Assembly: GCA_947177685.1 (NCBI GenBank)
Contig: CAMWVE010000006.1
Location: 1 to 64,000 of the forward strand
From: an uncultured Porphyromonadaceae bacterium
GTDB lineage: Bacteria; Bacteroidota; Bacteroidia; Bacteroidales; Muribaculaceae
Reading direction: 5' to 3'
Length of the DNA stretch: 64,000 nucleotides
Shown here: positions 36,886 to 45,593 of the stretch, one piece after another
Numbering within the stretch: position 1 is the first letter of the stretch
How the letters are laid out: the number at the start of each line of letters is the position of its first letter
Notes under the pieces: generated by a model
Database searches by the model: none
The model's input: only the letters and a program-made list of their open reading frames with translations
Told to the model about the DNA's origin: nothing
Made by a program: the position numbers and the translations under genes

Positions 36886-36909
36886 AGTTTTTTTACCTTT
36901 TTCAGGGTG

Positions 36910-36917
36910 CAAAGGTA
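36910..36917 (-). promoter_or_regulatory. Promoter -7 box of typA
   Basis: Minus-strand TACCTTTG, 25 bp before the typA ATG, placed back to back with the gyrB box at 36950. Confidence 0.5.
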
Positions 36918-36949
36918 GTTAAAAATTTTCATATCTCAGAGTTTTTTTG

Positions 36950-36957
36950 TAACTTTG
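36950..36957 (+). promoter_or_regulatory. Promoter -7 box of gyrB
   Basis: Plus-strand TAACTTTG, 30 bp before the gyrB ATG at 36988. Confidence 0.5.
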
Positions 36958-36987
36958 TACACACTAAAACAAATAGAACAAATCATT

Positions 36988-38916
36988 ATGGCAGAAAAAG
37001 AAGAGGAGTATAGCGCCAGTAATATTCAAGTTCTTGAAGGACTTGAAGCTGTGCGCAAACGCCCCGCGATGTATATAGGCGATATAAGCGCCAAAGGTTT
37101 GCATCACCTTGTTTATGAAGTAGTGGACAACTCGATTGACGAAGCGCTCGCAGGTTATGCCACTCACATTGACGTGACAATCAACGAGGACAACTCCATC
37201 ACCGTGATTGACAACGGTCGCGGTATTCCGGTTGACATGCACGAAAAGGAACACAAAAGCGCTCTGGAAGTTGTTCTGACGGTGCTTCATGCAGGTGGTA
37301 AATTCGACAAAGGCTCATATAAGGTGTCAGGCGGTCTGCACGGCGTAGGTGTGTCGTGTGTGAACGCCCTCTCGACCTATCTCCGTGCCGAAGTTCACCG
37401 CAACGGCAAAGCATACGTTCAGGAATATTCCTGCGGCAAGCCCACCACCGAGCTGATGATTGTGGGCGAAAGCGACCACACCGGCACATCGATCACCTTC
37501 CTCCCTGACAAATCGATCTTCACCGTAACCAACTACGACTACAACACGCTGGCTAACCGCCTGCGTGACCTCGCGTTTCTCAACGCCGGCATAACCCTGT
37601 CGCTGACTGACATGCGCGACCGCGACGCCGAAGGGAATCCCCGCAAGGAGGTGTTCTACTCTGCCAACGGTCTGAGCGAGTTTGTTGCATACATCGACTC
37701 AAACAAGGAATCGCTGATTGACGATGTCATACATCTCAACACCGAGCGTCAGGGCATACCTGTGGAAGTGGCGCTGACCTACAACAACACATATAATGAA
37801 AATGTCTACTCCTTCGTCAACAACATCAACACAATTGAAGGAGGTACCCACCTGACAGGTTTCCGTCGCGGTCTGACCTCGACGCTGAAGAAATATGCCG
37901 ATGACAACAAGATGCTTGAAAAAGCGAAAGTCGAGATTGCATCGGATGACTTCCGCGAAGGTCTGACAGCCGTAATCTCCGTGAAGGTTATGGAGCCACA
38001 GTTTGAAGGACAGACCAAGACCAAATTAGGCAACAACGAGGTGATCGGTGCGGTTCAGACAGCCGTCAGCGAAGCTCTCAAGAACTATCTGGAGGAGAAT
38101 CCCCGTCAGGCAAAGACCATAGTAGAAAAAGTGATTCTGGCAGCTCAGGCACGCAACGCAGCCTATAAAGCCCGCCAGAGCGTACAGCGCAAATCGCCCC
38201 TGAGCGGTGGCGGTCTGCCCGGCAAACTTGCCGACTGCTCGTCGCGCACAGCCGAGGACTGCGAAATCTTCATCGTCGAGGGTGACTCGGCAGGCGGTAC
38301 CGCAAAGCAGGCGCGCGACCGCAAGTTCCAAGCTATTCTGCCGCTCCGAGGCAAAATCCTCAACGTAGAGAAAGTGATGGAACACAAAATTTTCGACAAC
38401 GAGGAAATCACCAACCTGTTCCGCGCACTCCGCGTGACCATCGGCACCGAAGATGACCCCAAGGAAGCGAACCTCTCGCGCCTTGCCTACCACAAAATCA
38501 TAATCATGACCGATGCCGATGTCGACGGAGCACACATTGCCACTCTGCTGATGACATTCTTCTTCCGCAAGATGCGCCCCATCATTGAAAACGGCTATCT
38601 CTACCTCGCCACTCCCCCGCTCTACAAATGTAAACGAGGCAAAAACGAGGAGTACTGCTGGACCGATCAGCAGGTTCAGGCGTTCATCGACAAATATGGT
38701 CAGGCAACCGTGCAGCGCTACAAAGGTCTGGGTGAAATGTCGGAACACGAGCTGCGTTTCACAACCATGTCGCCCGAACACCGCATGCTGAAACAGGTTA
38801 ACATCAGCGATGCAGCCGAAGCTGACCGCATATTCTCCATGCTTATGGGCGAAGATGTTGGACCACGTCGCGACTTCATCGAAAGCAATGCCACATACGC
38901 CAATATCGACGCCTGA
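36988..38916 (+). CDS. gyrB: DNA gyrase subunit B
   Basis: 642 aa from ATG 36988 (MAEKEEEYSASNIQVL); the frame from 36955 starts inside the promoter. GHKL ATPase motifs (EVVDNSIDEALAGY, DNGRGIPV, GLHGVG), transducer domain, then TOPRIM with EGDSAGG and MTDADVDGAHI, and the C-terminal QRYKGLGEM. The length is that of the short GyrB form without the E. coli insert. ParE is the main alternative; the C-terminus and overall fit favour GyrB. Confidence 0.92.
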   Translation: MAEKEEEYSASNIQVLEGLEAVRKRPAMYIGDISAKGLHHLVYEVVDNSIDEALAGYATHIDVTINEDNSITVIDNGRGIPVDMHEKEHKSALEVVLTVLHAGGKFDKGSYKVSGGLHGVGVSCVNALSTYLRAEVHRNGKAYVQEYSCGKPTTELMIVGESDHTGTSITFLPDKSIFTVTNYDYNTLANRLRDLAFLNAGITLSLTDMRDRDAEGNPRKEVFYSANGLSEFVAYIDSNKESLIDDVIHLNTERQGIPVEVALTYNNTYNENVYSFVNNINTIEGGTHLTGFRRGLTSTLKKYADDNKMLEKAKVEIASDDFREGLTAVISVKVMEPQFEGQTKTKLGNNEVIGAVQTAVSEALKNYLEENPRQAKTIVEKVILAAQARNAAYKARQSVQRKSPLSGGGLPGKLADCSSRTAEDCEIFIVEGDSAGGTAKQARDRKFQAILPLRGKILNVEKVMEHKIFDNEEITNLFRALRVTIGTEDDPKEANLSRLAYHKIIIMTDADVDGAHIATLLMTFFFRKMRPIIENGYLYLATPPLYKCKRGKNEEYCWTDQQVQAFIDKYGQATVQRYKGLGEMSEHELRFTTMSPEHRMLKQVNISDAAEADRIFSMLMGEDVGPRRDFIESNATYANIDA

Positions 38917-38938
38917 CATCGACCGGCGAAACTGACAC

Positions 38939-39000
38939 TCAGGGCAACAGCAGCAGCAATCCCACCAAGGATGCGCAATGCCGTTGCCCTGATTTCTTTT
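38939..39000 (+). terminator. Likely terminator of gyrB
   Basis: TCAGGGCAAC (38939-38948) pairs with GTTGCCCTGA (38983-38992), followed by TTTCTTTT. The loop is long (34 nt), so strength is uncertain. Confidence 0.55.
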
Positions 39001-39062
39001 AAAACCGATCTGACAACAATTTAGGCTTCCCAGACGTTTTAACTAAAAATTAACATCGACTT

Positions 39063-41267
39063 ATGACACGTTCATCAACTACAAAAGCACAAGACAGACT
39101 TCGCGCACAAATAAATATGTATGTCTCACTTCAGGACAACAACACATTCAATTATAAACAGGTAGGACACGCGCTGGGCGTAGGCGCACCTATCCACCTC
39201 CGGAGCATAGCCCTGATACTTGCCGAGATGGCATTTGACGGCGCACTGATTGAGGTGGCACCCGGACTCTACAAAGTGCCTCAGCGCACTTCGGTAGCCG
39301 AAGGTACGTTTGTCCGCCGCAGCAACGGCAAGAACAGCGTGTTGCTTGACAACGATCAGGAGTCGATCAACGTGGCTGAACGCAACTCCATGCATGCGCT
39401 CAACGGCGACCGTGTGCGAGTAAACATAGCAGCCACGCGGCGTGGTGTGGAACCTGAAGCCGAGGTTATAGAAATCATTGAAAAGAAGGATCAGGTTTTC
39501 ATCGGCACGCTGAAAATGAACCGTAACATGGCAATGCTGGTCACCGATTCGAAATTCCTCGCGACTGACATATTCATTCCACGCGGGAAACTCCGCGGTG
39601 CCAAGGACGGCGACAAAGCGATAGCCCGGATAACCGAGTGGAACGATGACACCAAGAACCCTGTCGGCGAGATTGTCGACGTGTTGGGACGCAATGGCGA
39701 GAATAATGCTGAGATACATGCCATTCTCGCCGAGTTCGGACTGCCCTACCGCTATCCCGAAGCTGTTGAACGTGCGGCTGCCAGAATCGATGCCGGCATC
39801 ACCGATGATGTGGTGGCACAACGCATTGACATGCGCGATGTGACCACATTCACCATCGACCCCAAGGATGCAAAAGACTTCGATGACGCCCTATCCATAC
39901 GCCGCCTCAAGGATGGCAACTACGAAGTGGGTGTGCATATAGCTGACGTTACACACTACGTTCAGCCCGGCACTCTGCTTGACAAAGAAGCCTCGTCACG
40001 AGCCACATCGGTCTATCTGGTTGACCGCGTGGTGCCTATGCTTCCGGAACATCTGAGCAACGGCATCTGCTCGCTGCGCCCCGATGAGGACAAGCTCACC
40101 TTCTCCTGCATTTTCCGCATGACACCGGATGCCAAAATCCTCGACAGCAAGATAGCGCGAACCGTGACACGCAGCAACCGGCGGTTCACTTACGAGGAAG
40201 CTCAGGATGTGATTGAAACCGGCAAGGGCGACTACGCCGACGAAATACTCGCGCTCGACAAAATGGCAAAAATACTGCGTAAGAAACGTTTCGAAAACGG
40301 CTCAATGGAGTTTGACCGCCCCGAAGTCAAATTCAATATCGACAAGGACGGCACTCCCCTCGGCGTGTTTTTCAAGGAGTCGAAAGACTCCAACAAACTC
40401 ATCGAGGAGTTCATGCTTCTGGCAAACAAAACGGTAGCCCGTGCCATCGGCGAGCCTAAAGGGAAAAAGAAACCGAAGCCATTCGTTTACCGTATCCACG
40501 ACCGTCCTGATGAACAGAAGCTGATGGATCTGGCGCAACTTGCCCGCGGATTCGGCTACAAGATAAAAACCAAAGGTGACCCTCGCGAAATCAACCGCTC
40601 CATCAACAAAATGCTGACCGACATAAAAGGCAAAGCGGAAGAAAACTACCTTGGCACACTTGCCATCCGCGCCATGGCAAAGGCAATCTACTCCACCGAC
40701 AACATAGGTCACTACGGTCTCGGATTCGACTATTACACCCACTTCACTTCGCCTATCCGCCGCTATCCCGACATGATGGTACACCGTCTGTTGGAACGCT
40801 ATCTTTCAGGCGGCAGAGCCGTCAGCGTGGAGAAGCTCAATGAAGAGTGCAAGCACTCAAGCAATCAGGAGCAACTCGCTGCGAATGCCGAGCGTGCATC
40901 AATCAAATACAAGCAGGTGGAATTCATGAGCAAACATCTCGGCGAAGAATTTTCCGGCATCATTACCGGTGTCACCGAATGGGGACTTTATGTAGAGCTT
41001 GACGAGAACCTCTGCGAAGGACTCATACCGGTGCGTGACCTTGCCGATGACTATTATGACTTTGATGAAAAAACGCAGTGCCTGATTGGTCGACGTCACG
41101 GGAACCGATTCCGTCTGGGCGACCGCCTCAACGTGGTCATAGCACGCGCCGACGTGCAGAAAAAACAGCTCGACATGGTACTCGCCGGCACCGACATCCG
41201 CAAGCCCGCGTCTCAACAGCATAAATCCAACGACAGGAAAAAACGCACCACTCGGCGCGGTCGATAA
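39063..41267 (+). CDS. rnr: Ribonuclease R (RNB-family 3'-5' exoribonuclease)
   Basis: 734 aa. N-terminal winged helix-like region, cold-shock domains, then the RNB domain with IDPKDAKDFDDALS (acidic metal site) and HYGLGFDYYTHFTSPIRRYPDMMVHR, a C-terminal S1 domain (FSGIITGVTEWGLYVELDEN) and a basic tail (RKKRTTRRGR). It degrades structured RNA from the 3' end. Followed by the accessory interval at 41.3-43.5 kb. Confidence 0.95.
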   Translation: MTRSSTTKAQDRLRAQINMYVSLQDNNTFNYKQVGHALGVGAPIHLRSIALILAEMAFDGALIEVAPGLYKVPQRTSVAEGTFVRRSNGKNSVLLDNDQESINVAERNSMHALNGDRVRVNIAATRRGVEPEAEVIEIIEKKDQVFIGTLKMNRNMAMLVTDSKFLATDIFIPRGKLRGAKDGDKAIARITEWNDDTKNPVGEIVDVLGRNGENNAEIHAILAEFGLPYRYPEAVERAAARIDAGITDDVVAQRIDMRDVTTFTIDPKDAKDFDDALSIRRLKDGNYEVGVHIADVTHYVQPGTLLDKEASSRATSVYLVDRVVPMLPEHLSNGICSLRPDEDKLTFSCIFRMTPDAKILDSKIARTVTRSNRRFTYEEAQDVIETGKGDYADEILALDKMAKILRKKRFENGSMEFDRPEVKFNIDKDGTPLGVFFKESKDSNKLIEEFMLLANKTVARAIGEPKGKKKPKPFVYRIHDRPDEQKLMDLAQLARGFGYKIKTKGDPREINRSINKMLTDIKGKAEENYLGTLAIRAMAKAIYSTDNIGHYGLGFDYYTHFTSPIRRYPDMMVHRLLERYLSGGRAVSVEKLNEECKHSSNQEQLAANAERASIKYKQVEFMSKHLGEEFSGIITGVTEWGLYVELDENLCEGLIPVRDLADDYYDFDEKTQCLIGRRHGNRFRLGDRLNVVIARADVQKKQLDMVLAGTDIRKPASQQHKSNDRKKRTTRRGR

Positions 41268-41292
41268 CCCCTTGCCCCTACTCACACAATTA

Positions 41293-41418
41293 ATGCGCTA
41301 CACAAAAATTATATTAGCCGTAGCACTTCTGACGTTCACCGATTGCCGCCGGTCAGCCTCCGACCCCACTATCGGTCGAGCCATGCAGGTGGTTGCAAAC
41401 ATAATCTCTTTTTTATGA
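41293..41418 (+). CDS. Possible 41-residue lipoprotein-like ORF
   Basis: MRYTKIILAVALLTFTDC resembles a lipoprotein signal peptide, with a Cys at residue 18, but the frame stops after 41 residues at TGA 41416-41418, which overlaps the start of the next broken gene (ATGA). It may be the remnant of a lipoprotein gene cut short by the insertion that brought in the next gene, or a real short lipoprotein. No recognised family. Confidence 0.3.
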   Translation: MRYTKIILAVALLTFTDCRRSASDPTIGRAMQVVANIISFL

Positions 41419-42465
41419 AAAAATTTTTCACTCTTACCTCATAATTTCTTTTTGCAATCTCCAACATTCTTGCTGATGACGTGGGTTTGCCTTTAACAGA
41501 GGATGGTTCTACTGTTATTATCAGGGAGCATAATCCTCAAAATCATAATTCACGTTCTCGGAAAACAGAATCGGCTGAATTTTTCCAAGTAGGTCGTACC
41601 TATTGGTATGAATTTAAGTCTCCGACCTATAGAATTGATACTGAGTTCGGCATCAGTATCGCTGCAAAAGAGACTATTGATGGTACGGAGTGGAACAGAA
41701 TTGACCTTGTCAAACGAGCTCAGCGCAACTATGACAACATGGATAACTACATCAATACTGATTTTTGTGAAGATCCTGTTACAGTTGCTTATCTCCGTGA
41801 AGAAAAAGGGAACATATATCGTACTCTCAAAAATACTGATTATTACAATAAGACTCTTTCCACGCCATGGAATAACATTTTGTACAATTGCCTTCCTGAG
41901 AATTTTGACTCTCCTGAAACGCCTGTCTACGGTTGCGGTGAGTTGGGCTTCAGGACTAATGTTGCAAGACTTTGGGCTGAGGAGAATATTTGTGATGCAG
42001 TTATTACCGGAGTAGAGTCTATTGAAAACAGCGGACGACATTATAACAAGTACACTCTAACCGGCGACCACCATGATGATGTTTACAAGAATTTTATGGC
42101 TGTGGTAATAGAATCTATAGGAATTTTCGGACCTTATGATAATGAGTCCAATTATCCCGAAAGTCGAGGTTGTGGCGAACTCATTTTTGACCCTCTACGC
42201 CCTCTAACTTCCTCTGTAAGCTATAAATCCGATCCTTAGATATGTAACTGAAGGAGATGATAACAACATAATCTTTGTCCGAAACGGCGGCTTCAAATTA
42301 TGGGAGAATGATGCGAAAACTGAAGGCGTTGAAAATGTAACAAACGATTTTGAATCCGTTGTCCGATGGTTCAATCTTCAAGGTCTGGAAATTCCAGAAC
42401 CTGAAGTTCCCGGTATTTACATCAAAAAAACAGGCTTCAATGTGGAGAAGGTTCATGTGCGCTAA
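41415..42465 (+). pseudogene. Exported T9SS-cargo-like gene with nonsense codon and frameshift
   Basis: From ATG 41415 the frame reads MKKFFTLTS, then TAA at 41442-41444, then FLFAISNILA and the mature protein, so the stop lies in the signal peptide. The frame stays open to TAG at 42237-42239. Past about 42220 the sense continues in another frame (RYVTEGDDNNIIFV, NGGFKLWE) and ends with WFNLQGLEIPEPEVPGIYI, a positive KK, and VEKVHVR at 42462, a close match to Bacteroidota C-terminal sorting-like tails. A one-base deletion near 42230 explains the shift. The middle part has no family I recognise. The gene is AT-rich compared with rnr and surE, suggesting recent gain, then decay. Confidence 0.75.
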
Positions 42466-42480
42466 AACGACTGCCTTGTA

Positions 42481-43128
42481 CTAAACATTTGGCATTTTGT
42501 CGCGCCAACACTGATCGGTGAGCCAATGGCGGAGTACGGGGAACGGAGCCACACGGTAGCCTTTGGCTTTCATGGACTCTTTCCACGCTATCTGTACCTG
42601 CAGGCTGCCTGCAAAGCGGGGTATCTCCTGCTCAATGTCGTCGAACTGGAAGATCAGGCGCGAGAACTCCTGCTCCACGTCATCTTTCTCGCCCGGATAG
42701 AGGTCGTAGAACTCCTTGAAGTCATAGTAATTGTCATAGCGCTGGATAGGCACAAGGGGCACGTCGGCTGACTTGGGGAGCGGGCGGAACTTGTGAGTGC
42801 GGTTCTTCTCTATGGTTATGATTTCCGCCCCGTAATGCTCCTTTTTCTGCTCCGCTTTTTGCTCCGCAGCTTTTGCGGCACGGCGTTCGGCAACATGTTT
42901 CTTGCGTATGGCAGCCTCACGGGCTGCATCGAAATCGAGGGCTTCGTCGAGGGCAACCATCTCCGTTTTTATAAGTTTGTAAGCTATCTCAGCCTCAGGA
43001 CTGAGAATTTCAGGTTCCTTTTCGCGAAGTGCGAAGTCATAGATAGCGCTCATGACGGTGTCACGCAGTTCGTTGGAGTGCTGTTCGAGGATTTCAATCC
43101 ATTCCTTTTTGATGATGATGTTTTTCAT
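42481..43128 (-). CDS. DUF6291-like protein, probably mobile-element derived
   Basis: 215 aa, soluble. The N-terminal 60 residues (EWIEILEQHSNELRDTVMSAIYDFALREKEPE, then AYKLIKTEM) resemble DUF6291, often carried by phages and integrative elements. A charged helix rich in Ala, Lys, Glu and Arg covers about residues 65-100, and the C-terminal part has WKESMKAKGYRVAPFPVLRHWLTD. No catalytic motif seen. It faces the broken gene at 41.4-42.5 kb and has a promoter box at 43151. Confidence 0.6.
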   Translation of the reverse strand: MKNIIIKKEWIEILEQHSNELRDTVMSAIYDFALREKEPEILSPEAEIAYKLIKTEMVALDEALDFDAAREAAIRKKHVAERRAAKAAEQKAEQKKEHYGAEIITIEKNRTHKFRPLPKSADVPLVPIQRYDNYYDFKEFYDLYPGEKDDVEQEFSRLIFQFDDIEQEIPRFAGSLQVQIAWKESMKAKGYRVAPFPVLRHWLTDQCWRDKMPNV

Positions 43129-43150
43129 ACCCTGATAATTAAGTTTTTTG

Positions 43151-43158
43151 CAAAGGTA
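43151..43158 (-). promoter_or_regulatory. Promoter -7 box of the DUF6291-like gene
   Basis: Minus-strand TACCTTTG, 22 bp before the ATG at 43128. The TTG partner is not clear. Confidence 0.45.
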
Positions 43159-43508
43159 CGATGGGAATGGAGGGAAAATACGGGAAAATGTAAGAGAGTT
43201 ATTAGTTTTTAGTCTTTAGTTGGTAGTTCAATGGGACTAATGGGGCTAAAAAGGACAAGTGAATTAATGGGACAAGGGAGCGATGACCGCTCAGGACGCT
43301 CCACAAGTTTCTAACCCGGACACTCCACGGAGTGTCCCTACAGGGTTAATTGGCGGGAGCCGGAAAGGTTTAGCAGCCGCAAGCGGCTGAGGCGGGAGAC
43401 TAAGTTTGAGTTATAGTTATGAGGTAGTCGGTAGTTTTTAGTCGTTAGTCGGTTGTGGAGCGGATTTGCCGGAACGTTCGCTCCACGAAGCCGCCCTACA
43501 AATTGAGC
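43159..43508. repeat. Hairpin-rich noncoding block with 21-nt direct repeats
   Basis: No gene seen. A 21-nt sequence at 43203-43223 recurs at 43432-43452 with two differences. Between and beside the copies are a nested hairpin (TAACCC/GGGTTA around the 9-bp palindrome 43318-43337), a stem at 43374-43389 (CAGCCG/CGGCTG), and a stem pairing 43455-43462 with 43479-43486. This looks like a small repetitive intergenic element or RNA rather than plain spacer. Confidence 0.55.
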
Positions 43509-44273
43509 CTAAAGGTCAAGGAGGTCGGCAGTGGACTGCAAGCAGTCAAGTGCGTTCTGATTTACGCGGGCAGGGACAATGGTTGCATATCCACGGTCGA
43601 GCCATGTCAGGTCGGTGTCCTCAGCCTCAGGTTCTTCATTGATTATGCGCCCTTTGAGCCAGTAGAATTTGTGACCGTGGGGATCAGTATATTCCTGAAA
43701 TTCCTCGGTCCAGTGGCTGGTGGCAGCGCGCACTACCTTCATACCCTCGATTTTCACGTCGGCAGGGAAATTGACGTTCAGGCAGATGCCGGCAGGAAGT
43801 CCATGTCGCAGCACACGCGAAGTGATATGACGTATGAACCGCTCTGTTTCAGAGAAATCAGCGTTAGGAGAATGTGACAGCAGGGAGTAACCTACGGCAG
43901 GAATGCCGATGGTCGTAGCTTCCATCACGGCACCCATAGTACCGGAATAAATGATGGAGTTGCCGGCATTGGAGCCATGATTAATGCCGCTGAGCATCAG
44001 ATCAGGGATGCGTGGCAGAATGGTGTGATAAGCAAGTTTGACGCAATCGACAGGAGTGCCGGAAACGGAAAACATGTGTGCGCCGTTATAGTCAGGCTTC
44101 TGCGAAATATGAAGCGGCTGATTGACGGTCATGGCAGATGACTGACCTGAGTGTGGACGGTCAGGTGCCACTACCCACACGTCGCCGTACTCCTTGACAT
44201 AGTCAACCAGACTATGTATGCCGGCAGCTTCTATGCCGTCGTCGTTACTGATAAGTATAAGCGGTTTATCCAT
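43509..44273 (-). CDS. surE: 5'/3'-nucleotidase SurE
   Basis: 254 aa. Metal-dependent survival phosphatase acting on nucleoside monophosphates. The metal-site motif ILISNDDGIEAAGI stands at the N-terminus (Asp-Asp), followed by SGQSSAMT and SGINHGSNAGNSIIYSGTMGAVMEA. It lies 7 nt after the last subunit of the 2-oxoacid oxidoreductase and ends the operon. Confidence 0.94.
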   Translation of the reverse strand: MDKPLILISNDDGIEAAGIHSLVDYVKEYGDVWVVAPDRPHSGQSSAMTVNQPLHISQKPDYNGAHMFSVSGTPVDCVKLAYHTILPRIPDLMLSGINHGSNAGNSIIYSGTMGAVMEATTIGIPAVGYSLLSHSPNADFSETERFIRHITSRVLRHGLPAGICLNVNFPADVKIEGMKVVRAATSHWTEEFQEYTDPHGHKFYWLKGRIINEEPEAEDTDLTWLDRGYATIVPARVNQNALDCLQSTADLLDL

Positions 44274-44280
44274 GGGCAGC

Positions 44281-44817
44281 TCAATCGACTAATTCCATTC
44301 CGCGGAGAAGCGCCTTCTCGTTGGCAGGAAGTAGGTGGTGGTGGCGCTCAGGCAGTACTTTCTTGAGACCTTTGAGGACATCATCGACCGACACCGAGGG
44401 AGCGGCTTTAATCAGCGCGCCTAACAGAATCATGTTGTAGCTCTTGGCATTACCCATCTCAATGGTTGTATCCATAGCCTTGACGGGGATAATGCGAATG
44501 TCGGTTCGCTGCGGCATGCGGTGAATGCCGTAAGGGTCGAAGATGAGTATGCCTCCGGGGCGAACGGCATGTTCAAACTTGTCGAGGCTCTGCTGATTGA
44601 GGATAACAGCTACATCGAAAGTGTCAACGATGGGTGAACTGATGGGCTGATCGCTCAGAACAACTGTCACATTAGCGGTGCCACCGCGCTGTTCCGGACC
44701 ATAGGAAGGCATCCATGTCACCTCCAGATTATCCATCAGAGCGGCGTAGGCGAGGATTTTGCCCATTGAAAGGACGCCCTGTCCGCCGAAACCGGCTATA
44801 ATAATCTCTTGTTTCAT
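44281..44817 (-). CDS. 2-oxoacid:ferredoxin oxidoreductase, gamma subunit
   Basis: 178 aa. Rossmann-like gamma domain beginning IIIAGFGGQGVLSMGKILAYAA, with GPEQRGGTANVTVV conserved. In the four-subunit enzymes of the KOR/VOR type this piece joins the catalytic subunits to make acyl-CoA and reduced ferredoxin from a 2-oxoacid. Overlaps the beta subunit gene by 4 nt. Confidence 0.9.
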   Translation of the reverse strand: MKQEIIIAGFGGQGVLSMGKILAYAALMDNLEVTWMPSYGPEQRGGTANVTVVLSDQPISSPIVDTFDVAVILNQQSLDKFEHAVRPGGILIFDPYGIHRMPQRTDIRIIPVKAMDTTIEMGNAKSYNMILLGALIKAAPSVSVDDVLKGLKKVLPERHHHLLPANEKALLRGMELVD

Positions 44818-45593
44818 TCCACGTTGTTTTTAAGGTCACCAATCGGATATTTCTCTTTCATGTGTTCCTCCATCCAGAGGTTAGCCTGATGTGGAGTCAT
44901 TTTCCATCCGGAGCTGCATGTGCCCAGAATTTCCACAACTGAACAACCGCGCCGGTTGATGGAGTTTTCAAATGCCTTGCGGATGGCTTTTTTTGCCTGA
45001 CGCACGGCAGCAGGTTTGTGTACGGACTGGCGGGTGACGTAGCAGGTACCGTCAAGCTGAGCCATCAGTCGGGATATATCAAGCGGATAGCCATTGAGTT
45101 CCACATTACGCCCGTAAGGGGTAGTTGCGGTTTTCACTCCTTCCAGCGTGGTAGGTGCCATCTGACCTCCGGTCATGCCGTAGATGCCGTTGTTTATAAA
45201 AATGATGGCAATGTTTTCGCCACGGTTGGCTGCATGAATTGATTCCGCGGTGCCGATGGCTGCGAAATCACCGTCGCCCTGATAGGTGAACACGAGCCGG
45301 TCAGGGTTGAGTCGCTTTGCTGCTGTTGCGAGAGCGGGGGCTCGACCGTGAGCCGCTTCAATCCAGTCAACGTCGATATATTTGTAGGCGAACACGGCGC
45401 AACCTACGGGAGCTATGCCTATTGCGTTGTGTTCCAGACCCATTTCATCAATTACTTCCGCAACAAGCTTGTGAACCACACCGTGGCTGCAGCCGGGGCA
45501 ATAGTGCATAGTGGAGTCATTGAGCAGGCGTGGCGCGGAATAGACTTTGTTTTCAGGAGTGATTATATCTTTAGTTTCCATTGTACTCTCCAT
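44814..45593 (-). CDS. 2-oxoacid:ferredoxin oxidoreductase, TPP-binding beta subunit
   Basis: 259 aa (ATG 45581 is an alternative start). CPGCSHG near residue 32 and GDGDFAAIGTAESIHAANRGENIAIIFINNGIYGMTGGQMAPTT hold the thiamine pyrophosphate and Mg site. Its start shares one base with the stop of the alpha subunit gene. Substrate is probably 2-oxoisovalerate or 2-oxoglutarate; the sequence alone cannot decide. Confidence 0.9.
   Translation of the reverse strand: MESTMETKDIITPENKVYSAPRLLNDSTMHYCPGCSHGVVHKLVAEVIDEMGLEHNAIGIAPVGCAVFAYKYIDVDWIEAAHGRAPALATAAKRLNPDRLVFTYQGDGDFAAIGTAESIHAANRGENIAIIFINNGIYGMTGGQMAPTTLEGVKTATTPYGRNVELNGYPLDISRLMAQLDGTCYVTRQSVHKPAAVRQAKKAIRKAFENSINRRGCSVVEILGTCSSGWKMTPHQANLWMEEHMKEKYPIGDLKNNVE

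Noticed and set aside
38026-38919. 297-codon minus-strand frame opposite gyrB
   Set aside because: Mirror frame of a strongly conserved gene; no recognisable protein.
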